DNA of 64,000 nt from Nymphaea colorata (Eukaryota; Streptophyta; Magnoliopsida; Nymphaeales; Nymphaeaceae): assembly GCF_008831285.2 (NCBI RefSeq), contig NC_045144.1, positions 5,602,575 to 5,666,574 of the forward strand. Direction: 5' to 3'. Both the position numbers and the translations under genes were made by a program. The notes under the pieces were generated by a model. The model did no database searches, had not been told where the DNA came from, and saw only the letters and a program-made list of their open reading frames with translations. Positions 23,460-34,777 of this stretch are shown in pieces (positions within the stretch are counted from its first letter, which is position 1; each line of letters starts with the position of its first letter).

Positions 23460-25510
23460 GGTTTCAGGGGCGTGAGAATTTCGCGGTGCAGGAACTATGA
23501 GGCACGAATCTGACCGTCGGTTTCTTCCGGGCCCGCCCTGGTTGGGGATGGCCCTCTGTCGCATCGATTGAGCGTCCGCCCATGCATCCTTTGTAAAAGT
23601 AACTGTTCTATAGCAATGACAGCACTACAAAATTTTTATGGGTTGTTTGTTTATAAGTATCTTATCAATTTATTATAAATATTGGATAAATTCATGAAAC
23701 ACTAACATTAATCATATTCATTTTAAAGTGTTTTTTGTTGTCAAACAACTTGTTAGAGTTATAATATTTTCAATCTTTGAGACAGATTTATAAAATAAAT
23801 TGATTTTCGTTACGAAATAGCTCTTATATTTTTAAGGTTGTCTTACTAACATCATACTTCATAGTGTACACTCGATATTGCCCTGAATCAAATTTAGTAA
23901 AGAAAAGATGATCAAACTATTTATCATATTCGGATTCAGCATTGTAGGTTTGACAATGGAAATCTAACTTCTGTTTATTATTTGGTCTAGTTTTGAACCA
24001 ACTAGACATAAATTTCAAGCCTTGCAATGTTTTTTTTTTCCAACACCCTCTTAGATTTTGTGTTGCATCAAACCTCTCTCTCACACACACATCAAGGTAA
24101 CATGTGAGAAAGCAAAACATAAGCAAGGTTGCTTGGAGCTAAAGATAAAGTGAGAGTGTTCACCTTAGACCTATAATGAAGTACAAACTTACTCTTGTCA
24201 TTATCAATTATATTCTTATAGGTGTTACGTTTTTGTATTATTATTAGAATGAAAGTACTATACCAATTGACCAATATTTGATCTATACTAGGCACTCACG
24301 AAAAATGTTGGGGACTAGCAAGGAGGAGAGGAAATTCGGATCTCATATAAATGATAAAATGAAATACTTTTCTTATACTTTAATGTAATATCAAAGGATG
24401 GATCAAAGCTAATAATGTGCAGAGGAAGTGTTGGCTTCATGTGCTTAAAAGAGTCAGTTTTGTTAAATGTTTTTTACCAGTGTCACAAAAAATATGTTTT
24501 TTTTAACACGAAAAAACACAATAAATTAAATTGTCGTTTAAAACTTTTAAAAAATGTGTTTTTCGAAAAAAAAACGTTAAAAACCGAAAAAACAAGTTTT
24601 TAACACATTTTTAATATTTTTTATTTTTTAATGCCAACATTTTTTTTATTTGTTGTAAATCTACTTATCTTTTGATGTTTGTGTTTTAGTTTCTCACTTA
24701 TTTTTTTTTCTCATTTTAAATTTTTTTTTTATTTTTAAAAATTTACTATATTTTTTTGTATTTTTTTCATTTTTTTCAAGCTCATTGTATTATACCAAAG
24801 ATAAACCTCGCCATTTAAAACTTCAAAACGTTATTTGTGACTATGGTTTTTACTATAATAACAACATTGTTGACAAAAAATTGAAATTGATCTGTAAACA
24901 AGGTTTATCTTGTGACGTAATTACCTTGCTCTCTAAGCAAAGGTAGTTAGGCCTTTTGGTCTTGAATTGCTTTGCACATATTATTCTTTATTTTTTTTTT
25001 TCAATGAAAAAGGACCACTCCAGCACACGTGGCAGAGCCACGTGGTGGCTGCCACACCAGCCTCACAAAGTTACTTTAATATTATAATATTTGAATGTTT
25101 ATGTACATGAGCCCCCACAAAAGTTAAAAATATCGAAATAGTGACTTCACCAGAAAAAATTTCCGGCTTATTGGAAACCTTTTTACCCTCCTCATATTCA
25201 GGGGCAGTTAGTTCAAATGGACTTAAATGATGATTAAAAATACATTCAAGTAATATTTTTTTTATTTTTTTTGGGTTTGACAAAGAGAGTTCACAGCCTT
25301 TATAGAACAAAAATTTTTCGACTATTTAACTTGGAAAATTTAACCTACAGTTCATAAAACATATTCATTTTACTTTTCAGGCCATAAATGCCCCCTAAGT
25401 GAATATTTACAATCTTTTATTTCCTTAATCAAAGCATGTACATCCTTACCATTTCAGTCAATAAGGAGGATGGTGGGCATTAATTAAAATTGCAATTTAA
25501 GCCTCATAAG
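23460..25510. other. AT-rich intergenic region
   Basis: No gene is recognised. The stretch 24480-24790 is dominated by A and T runs with short inverted pieces (GTTAAAAAC...GTTTTTAAC). Its T-rich right part resembles, in reverse, the A-rich part of 14-3-3 intron 1 at 16190-16470, which suggests a shared degraded repeat. The resemblance is weak. Confidence 0.4.
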
Positions 25511-25513
25511 AAC

Positions 25514-25515
<2 letters not shown>

Positions 25516-25605
<90 letters not shown>

Positions 25606-25672
25606 AAATAACATGCTTTCTCATAAGAAAATCAATGTAAATAAACTTCATATATGTTAAGGTGCACAAGAA

Positions 25673-25739
<67 letters not shown>

Positions 25740-25816
25740 ACAAATAACATGCTTTCTTATAAGGAAATCAATGTAGATAAACTTCATATATGTTAAGGTG
25801 CACAAGAAATCACTAT
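25516..25816. repeat. Duplicated (AT)n(AG)n microsatellite with flank
   Basis: An (AT)n run passing into an (AG)n run plus a 76-bp unique flank (CAAATAACATGC...AATCACTAT) occurs twice in tandem: the flank is at 25605-25680 and again at 25741-25816, an offset of 136 bp. Only the first microsatellite is much longer, so the arrays changed length after the duplication. The Ile/Tyr-rich translations are artefacts. Confidence 0.9.
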
Positions 25817-26859
25817 TTAACTAGATAAGAAGGCCATAGACATGATATAGAAGTCACTTCCTAAGGGTAATAAATGTGCAACATAATGCTGCAAGGAGTT
25901 GTTGATATCTCAATTTAAGATTTAATGAGTCTGTCTCGAATGCTATACCTCTTCAATTTACATGCTTTAGAAGCGAATCACACCAAATCACTTTTAATAT
26001 GCTTTGAAATATGTAGATAAAATGGCCCAAAAGATTAAGGGTTTTAATTATAGTTAAGAAGCAAAATACTAAACAATTAATATAAGTACTGTGCATTAGA
26101 AAAGGTAAATCATAAAAACAAGTGAGCAAAGTGAAAAATAAGTGAATGAGAAGTTTGTCCATTTAAAGAAGTTCATCTAGTGATTTTGAGTCAAAATTTG
26201 GAGTACATTCATGGAACACTATATTAAAGGGTTTCATAAATCTGCCCCAAGTTTTAGGCAATTTCACTGGACAATAACAATTTGTTATTAATACCGAACA
26301 ACTTCTTAAGAACTACACATCTACGGATTTGAAGGCAATGAAAGACAAAGCGATGCCCCTTACAAACACCCATCCACACATTATCATTTAAAATCTTTTT
26401 TTTTATCCTTATTCACCCAAGGGCTATTTCAATTCTCTAACCACTATTGGCTTTGGGAAAAGGAACTTTGTGAAGTGGATAGTCATGATTCTTGACATTA
26501 ACGACTTTTGAAGTGCTTTTTCAAGATGTATATCAAGCATGGCTATTTAAATTTTCAAAGTTTTCACAAGAATTAATCATTTTTTATGATTATAAAGAAT
26601 TAAATTTTATTTTATTAGAAATCAAGTGTTTTTACCATTATTATTTTTTAAATTATGTTGCAACATTGCCCCTTATGTTTCAATGGTCTCAACCAAAATA
26701 TTGTGAAAGATCTTCAAGCACTTGTAAAAAAAAGTTAAGTAGTTTGTTGTCGTGATCCATAAACCTTTTTGAGTATGAGCAGAAGTTGTTAAGGAGCAGA
26801 CCCTGATCCATTAGACTAGGGGTTTGAACCCACTATAAAAGTGGGTCAAGTCATTACAA

Positions 26860-26871
26860 TGATATCAAAGC
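26860..26871 (+). other. Degenerate retrotransposon primer-binding site
   Basis: TGATATCAAAGC differs from the initiator-tRNA-Met site TGGTATCAGAGC at two positions. It follows ATTACA, as it would follow the end of an LTR. No retrotransposon domains remain downstream. Confidence 0.45.
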
Positions 26872-27994
26872 ATGGTGCAACATTCAAACCTAAGCATGTG
26901 AGTGTCTGTACCTTAAGAGAATGTAATGTCATACTTTGAGAAATTTAGTTTTGTATTGAAGATTGTAAAAGATCTTTACAGGTTTATAAATGGGTTATTA
27001 AGTGGGTCGTTGTCTTGGCTCTTAGCCTTCTGAAGATCGGACTGATCAACAACTCGAGTATGACGTAGGAGGGCCAGGTTGTTATAATAGTCAAAGACAC
27101 TATAAGGATTTAATTTGGTCATTAATAATGTCTATGCCATTATTCCTCTTGGAAGGGGTTGGGCTGTTATAATTTATATGATTCAATACTACTGAGACCT
27201 ATGATCCCACACACAGTGTGTGTGTTAATGGGGTAGGTTTTAAAATCCCATTTTGAGAAGTTCATTCCCATATAAAAAATTTTGAAACAAAATATTAACA
27301 TGTTAAAGTGCTTATGCATTTTAATTTTTTAAGTAGTTTTTATGAAATGCCTTCCTAACCAAATAGATCATATGTATAAGGTTAGGCTATATAAAAAAAA
27401 ATACTTTGAAAATTTTAGAAGTTTTGGGGTTTGTGCCTTTGAGAAGAATGCACGTATATATGTCTGTGTTTGTTTTTCTTCCTTGTTAGTTCTTTCAGAA
27501 ATTTTAGGCGAGGGCCTATGTCATGTTTTAAAAAGAAAAGAAAGAACGGTTGCTTTTTTATCGAATCAGGCCTCCCATGGTCCTTGTCTCCATCCACCCT
27601 CCCTTGCAAATGTACCATATTTTACGAAACAATGCCAAAATGTCCACTTTTAAATCATTATTTTAATTAACTGGGGATGAGCCAGCCTTATTTACATATT
27701 TAAAGATATGTTGTGATAATATGTTCTTATATCCTTTCTAATATGGAGATCACGTTTAGCCGTGGCCACAACTATGAAGTTTAATTTAGGAGTAAGGGAC
27801 CATGAAAAACACAAGCAGTTCTTATCGACAAAATAAAATTGATATGAGAATGCAAAAGGGAAAACTGCAGAGTTCATCTATTCATTTTTTTTTTCGCAAA
27901 AACAAAACATCATGAGAATGTAACTAGTTGAATAAGAAGAGAGTCTTAATTGTTCTTAGCGCTATGATTTACATCTAAAAAAAATGATTATTGT

Positions 27995-28165
27995 TGTGAG
28001 GGGCGGAGCCATAATTTTTTTATGAGGGGGCCGAATTAAAGTTTCAAAATTTTGACTAGGGCAGAAATATTATTTTTCAAAATTTTTATATAGCACAAGT
28101 GAAATTTTCTAAAATTTACATGTAAATTTAAAAAAAGCCAGAGCCCATGCGGGCCCCTCGCCCTA
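27995..28165. repeat. Dispersed repeat, second member (GGGCGGAGCC type)
   Basis: It begins GGGGCGGAGCCATAA, has AAAATTTT-rich middle blocks with ATTTACATGTAAATTT, and ends in GGGCCCCTCGCCC. It matches the arrangement at 13145-13325, and a third looser relative may lie at 28435-28590. Confidence 0.5.
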
Positions 28166-29519
28166 ATTGTTGTCATTCATTTTGGAAGGGGTTCGCTTAA
28201 TGGCATCCATTAGAAGCTCGCAAGAGGTTGGTCTCCAATTGGGTGTTAGGGTCTCTTCTTATATTACTAGAGGAAGTTATATGCAAATTAAAGCCCATTT
28301 GGGCAGTTCCCTAAAATACCAAAACCTTAGAAGCATAAGGGGGAAGAGAAGGAGCCTTTGGCCTCTTCACTCCAACACCGATCTCCCTCCACTCTCACCG
28401 GAAAAGTTTACAGTCGTCGTGGAAAGAAGCAGTGGTGTAGCTTGTGTGGGCAATTGTCCACACCAATTCATAAAATTTACTTTATTTACATATAAAAACT
28501 TTATTTTTTTTTTACATATAAGTGCCATTGAAATTTAAAATTAGAGTGCCTTTGAATAGAAATTTTTAACTCTGCCCCCTCCAAATAAGGGTAACCATTA
28601 TAACATATTGACTAAGATGACTTCAATCCGGCTGATATAATGAATTATATTGTGAGATTGGAAACAAATTACAAAACAGTAGAAACCATATAATATGTGG
28701 CGACATAATTAAGTTCACTGGATCATTTCCAAGTGAAATTAACTTTTTTTTCTCTCTTCACGTCAATCAACAAACCATGGATTCAATTTGGTAGTCGATT
28801 CATAAGTTCCACATGCCATTTCCTAAAAAAAAAAAAATCAAATATTTTTGCGGATTTACTATCGATTCAACAACTAAAGCGCTGAATTGGACAATTCACT
28901 CAATTGACAGCTTAGCAGATAATTCCAAAACCGATTTTTGTAAAAGTGGTTTATGGATTTCTTCCTTCTTTTATGGTTAATTGAATTAGTCCAAATATTC
29001 TGACTATTTCAATTATCCAAATCCCAATCGTTTCGATCAAACTGACAAGGAAATTGAATAATTTCGGGGTTCTCCTTGTCCCAGGTTCGATTTGCCAAGT
29101 CAAAGTCAAGAGGATGGATTGGTGTGAAAGTGTGAATCGCATTTTCTCTCTCTAGAAGCGAATTTTATGTCGGTGGCTCTGACTGCCATCTTGTCGCGTC
29201 AGTTGTACGCGTCTTCCATCGTGGATTCATCACAAGAGAAAACCAAACAGAAAAAGAAAGAGATGGAAGCTGTTTCTCACTTTGGATTGTAACCGAGTCC
29301 TATTATTGGCAAACGAATTAAACAGATAAAATTGATAAGAAGAAGGAGAGAAACGAGTGATGGGTACATCTGAATTTTCTTCCTTTCTGATTTTTCTGTT
29401 GGTACAGAAAATATTGTTGTTGTTCATGCATGTGGGGAGTGGGCAGGAAAGAAAGAGGAGCATTTTCATCCTCTCTGCTGTCATTTCCAATGTCCAGGCA
29501 CGCCCCTCCGACGTTTAAG
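28166..29519. other. Upstream region of the EDR2-like gene
   Basis: No independent gene is seen. The GC content rises towards 29500, where the first exon of the gene below probably starts. Confidence 0.4.
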
Positions 29520-29875
29520 GCCGGCCTCTTCCTCTATTTCTCTCTCTAGAAGCTCTTTGTTAATCCTGTTGAACCTTTTCTCCTTGGATCATACCCCGAA
29601 ACCGCCGCTCTCTCTCTTTCCCTCTCTCTTCCTCCTCCCCTCCTCTCCCCTCGCCCCTTCAAAACAAGCCCAACCTTCCCCTTGTTCTTGATGCAGTGAG
29701 GGAAGAATTCCGAGTGCCCGCCGTTCGCCGGAGGGATTCCCTCCTGCATCCTGCCATTCCACCTCTCTTTTTCCCCAGTCATCCTCCATCTCCTCCCTCC
29801 TTCCTTCCTTTCCCGCCGCTCCACCGGTTGCCCTCCGTCAAGCGAATCAGATACCACCACCATCGTCTCACCTCA
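29520..29875 (+). other. Probable 5'-UTR exon of the EDR2-like gene
   Basis: A GC-richer, CT-rich leader-like block ends at a good donor (ACCTCAG|GTTCCT at about 29875). The next acceptor in register is TGTGCAG|ATCAAG at about 31548, 116 bp before the ATG at 31665. The intron between them would be 1.67 kb. The start of the exon is a guess from base composition. Confidence 0.5.
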
Positions 29876-31664
29876 GGTTCCTCTCTCGATTTCTCTGTAC
29901 ATTTTTTTATGGATGCCTGTCTGCGCATTCTTAAAATGGGCTTGATTGTTCTTAATTTTGGTTCTTAAATGACAGGCGAAAACCAAATGCATCATTTTTT
30001 CTTCTGATTATATCGTTAGTTTTGGTTTGTCAATGGCCTTCTATTCCTTTTCAAGCATCAAAAGACTGTGTTTCGTTTTTGGCGCCAAAATTTGTTTGGT
30101 CATTTCGAAGCTCTTCCTGCAAAGTTTGTGCATATGTGCGAAGATATTTTGTATTTTCGTTACAAATTGTAATAAGAAGAAAAAAAAAATGTTAGGAGAT
30201 GGCTTCTATATGTTATATCAATGGTACTTAGGAGTGTTTATAGCATGCTGTTTATATGATTGGAACCCGTTGGAGAATGCCGGCAACGGAATATCGTTTG
30301 TGATGGCCGGAAATATAAACGTGGCAGACCATAAATTTCCGTGGCCTTAATACTCATGACCATATTTTTAGCATTCTATAAACTCGATCAAACCTGCCCA
30401 ACTCATGCATACAACTCGATATCTTCGTCAAGATCTTTTCTTTAATTTAATAGAAGTTCATGGTATGATGAGGAATTGAAATCAATCAGACGGTTAAAAT
30501 TTTGAAATCTGTACCATTAGTAATGGTTTATAATCTTGCAACAGTTTCTGATGCTTTAGTGAAAGTTTCATGATGCTTTAGTGATATCCGGCTGTCAATT
30601 GATTTCAATTTTCCATGATATAACTTACCACCATAAACTTTAAAAGAAAAAAGTGACTTAGAGATTAGCATATAAATGTGCTTCAAATATAGATCTACAC
30701 ATCGAAATGTGCCAAAATTTTGTTTATGATGCACTAAACAAATGCCATTTTATTGTTATATACATATAATTATTCGGTAAACAGTGTTGATCTATTACAT
30801 CCTATCCAGAAACCGTATATGCATGCGAATCCATTGAACTAACTCATTCGATCACAAAAATTCAATTCTCCGGCCAACTCTTGATTGACCCGACCTGGTC
30901 GATCCATTCATGACTTGGTGGAGCTCCGTTCCTACGGAGCCAAACATAATTTTTGTCTACGTTCAAGGCCGGTATTGAGGCAACCTGGGCAGGTCATGGT
31001 GGGCGAGGTACGATTTGGCTCACCGGGTTTGCGAACAGTGCTAGTGCCAATTTATTAGACCGATACCATCAACCACCACCAGGAGGGCAATCTCTGCGGG
31101 CGTTTGTTAGTTCTGCATCAAGCAAGCATTTTGGTTGGCTCGGTTGCTGGAAAACTTGTTAAAATTTTCCTTACCATAAAACGAGTTGGGAACTTCTTTG
31201 ATTTGAATATTGAAGCATTTGGTTGCTTAGTTTGTCGAATTCTGAGTTAGGATTATAGCTAAATTCGTTAATACCCACTCCCCGTCCTCACTGTACTGAT
31301 CTACTTCAGAACATTTCCGACCTGAATTATTATCGGCCGTTGAAGAAGGTAAAAAAAAATGATTAGCCCTTTCTCCAAGTTTTTCAAACCCTTGAGTTTC
31401 AATCTTAGCCATGTTTACAGTTACCCGATTCTATCTGTTGCAGAGCTTTATATGCTCATTGCCACTTATCTTTCTAGAACTCTTGCTCATGTTCTTCCTC
31501 GGTTCATGCTTATGTCACTCAATCATGTTACATGGTTGCATGTGCAGATCAAGACGTCTCTCATACGCTGTGAATTTTTGGAGTCCGGAGTATACCAACA
31601 GAAGCCCTTGAAAGAATTTTCCTCGTGAACTGCAAACGGGCATCTCAAAGGCCGGATTTCCACG

Positions 31665-34600
31665 ATGGGCGGTTGTGTGTCGACATCAGCCAAAAGGAAA
31701 CCCAGAACTCGGAAGTACTTCATCAGGTCCAGAAATTGCCGTCGAAAAGTTACTCCCTCAATCCCCGATGCTCCTAAACCACGCGTCAGTGATGCCATGA
31801 ACCCTCTAACAGAATTTGCACTTAGCGAATTTGTACAAATGGACTTTGAGAAAAATGAAGCTGCTCATGGTAGAACAGAGGTTTCGAACCTGACCCTCCA
31901 CCTCACTCAGCTAGAGTGGCACAGTGGCCAACTAGATGCTAGTGGTAATTTTCAACCTCACCGGTGGTTCTTTCTCTTCTTCTTTGTTGCATTATGTTTC
32001 AATTATTTGCTTCCATACTGTACATCATTTTCACAAGTTCTATAAACGTTTCCACTCTTGGAATTTTGTTACTGAACTGTTTTTCCATGTATGGGTATGC
32101 ACGTGTTGGAATGACGATGGTACTGCCTATAATGTTTTAAGGATTTGATATTCCCGCATCCTTGGCTGCTGTGCTGTTACTAAATTTTGTTGCATTTGGT
32201 AGAGAGAGAGAGCAGTGACTATATATATATATATATATCTGTGTGTGTTTGTGTGTGGCGGACATCTATGTCCAATGGATGTTGCACTCTGGTCTGCCGA
32301 ATTTTAGTCAAGTGATTCAATTTCTGGTACGAATACCACCTGTGGTCTGCGTATAGCAAAGTAAGTAGGAGGAGGAGGAGGAGGAAAACATACCTGGTCA
32401 CCGGTAACTACGGTCATCCATGTTACTAAACGACCTTTGCATGCATGTTCACTTTAACAGAAGATTCAGAATTTTACTAAATATATGGTCTGTAATTTCT
32501 TTCAATGTTAGATTGACTTTATGTTAATCAACGGTTTGGATTTGTTGTTACTATGGGTTCATCTTCATCTGATCAGTAAAAAGCTTGAAGAACTAACCTT
32601 TTTGAACATGTGGTTCTAGTGGTCTGCCAAGAGGAAGCATGGTTTGACAGTGTCAGTATTCTTGGGTCTGAATCTGATGATGACTTCAGCAGCGTTCATG
32701 GAGGTTAGAAAACCAAACTTTGTGAATATCGTTTAGAATAAAGAATAATCAGTAGCATTTTCTATATCTGATTTTCATATTTTATTGCAGATTGTTTTCC
32801 TATCATAACTGGCAGCCTAGGTGCTCAAGTCCTGCCGTACGATAGCACCGCATGCCTAGTAGATGCCATCTGTAAAATTGAGGATTTTTCAGATGCAGTT
32901 ATTAGTGCACAGGACTATGAGTTTGGACAATTAGGAACGGATGAAGCCAAGCCCAAAAGTTCTAGATTCGAAGCTACTGTGAAAAGAAAAAAAACACCTG
33001 AGGAAACCCATGGAAACCTTAACCTTCTAAGGGAAGATGTGCTCAACACAGAAGAGAAGGTTTATGACCAACAGTTGAAACCAAAGCCACTCTCTTGCCT
33101 ACCAAGACTAGTCCCGACAGTCAGCTTTAATGATAAAACTCTACCGCTAAGTCCTGGCCCACCATCTCAGATGAGAAAATCTGCTGTTATTAGATTATCT
33201 TTCAAAAGGCTGTCCAATGGAACTGAGGCAACAAAAATATGTAAGTCATCATCATGCCCTTGAGAACTTATGTCTCTTGTCATCTAATTTGCATTTTGCA
33301 TTCAATTCATTTTGTTTTAATTTGCCTATGTAGAAGAAAGAAGTTTTGTTTTCCCTTCCGAAACCAAATTGGAAAAATAAGTGAACAATTTAAAAAAATA
33401 TTGGCATTGCCCCTTACCCCTGAGATCACCTTATATATCCAATTGTCAAGATTGCTGTACTTCATCTAGAAGAAAGTCTAGTAGATTTGCATCCATCTCA
33501 CATTTTTCTCTGCATTTTTCTATAACTAACATGTTTTCACAGGCACCTCAAAGCGATTCTTATATCGTCCCAGAGCAGGAATTCAGATTCCACGGTCACT
33601 TGGAGAGAAGCTAACACAGGGTTGCTGGGCTCATCTCGATCCATCTGTCTTTAAACTTCGAAGTGAAAATTATTTCAGGTTGGCAGTTGTCCTTGTGGAC
33701 CACCCCATGATTTGTTGCCATTATGTGGGCTTCATTTGGGAAGTGCAACTAGGAATTGTCCTGAAACTGTGCTTGGTCTTGTTGACTGTCTTTTCAGGAA
33801 ACTTTGTGTATAGACTGTTTTTTGCTGGACTGTTAATGGATTTACAATTTTCTGCCTGCAGAGACAAGAGAAAGAGCAACGCCCCAAACTATGCACCATT
33901 TACCCCAATTGGAGTAGACCTGTTTGTCTCTTCACATAAGATAAATCACATTGCTCAGTATCTTGAGCTCCCTTCAACTAAACCTGTTGATAAGATGCCT
34001 TCTCTCTTAATCGTTAACATTCAGGTGCTTTTTATTTTCAGAATCCTCTGCATAATGGAATAGATCCATATCAGCAAGAAATATTTTTGTTCTGATTCGC
34101 CTTTTTCTTTGTACTTCTTTTGTGGCAGCTCCCTACGTATCCAGCAGCAATGTTTCTTGGTGACAGTGATGGTGAAGGGATGAGCCTTGTTTTATATTTC
34201 AAAATATCTGACACCTTTGATAAAGACATTTCACCTCATTTTCAGGAAAGCATAAAGGTATGTCCAGTTTACAGTAAGTGACAGTGTAAGTCTTAAGCTG
34301 GACATGTTTCTTAGTTGACTTTCAAGTCGCCACATGCAGAAACTAATAGATGATGAAACTGAGAGGATCAAAGGCTTCCCAGTAGACTCTCTGGTATCAT
34401 TTCGGGAGCGGCTGAAGATCATGGCCCAGGTTGTAAATCCAGATGAGCTTCACTTAAGTGCTGCTGAGAGAAAGCTTGTGCATGCTTACAATGACAAACC
34501 AGTGCTTTCACGTCCTCAGCATAACTTCTATAAGGTAAAAGCAGTTGAGTCCTTATGCTGTTGCCATCTTTTCCCCTGTTCATGTATTAAACTTTGGAGT

Positions 34601-34746
34601 CTTCACTCAAGCTGCCTATGCAACCTATAAGAGATGCAGGGTTAGATTACAATGAGGATAAGCTTACTGATATAATACACTACAAAAATGATGAGAAAAG
34701 GACAACACAAAGACATATCTTAAGATGTCTACACACACACACACAC

Positions 34747-34777
<31 letters not shown>

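Larger units (their letters stand above)
25820..28165. other. Intergenic region with a decayed LTR end
   Basis: No gene is seen. A CTATAAAAGTGGG box near 26832 followed by TGATATCAAAGC at 26860-26871 looks like the end of an LTR plus a primer-binding site with two mismatches to the initiator-tRNA site. A GGAGGGCCAGGTTGTTATAAT block lies at about 27068. 27995-28165 is a second copy of the repeat at 13145. Confidence 0.4.

Noticed and set aside
25484-25750. Frame with long Ile-Tyr and Ser-Leu runs
   Set aside because: It is a translation of AT and AG microsatellites.
29546-29968. Frames on both strands in the GC-rich block
   Set aside because: It is best explained as the 5'-UTR exon of the EDR2-like gene; neither frame has a recognisable domain.
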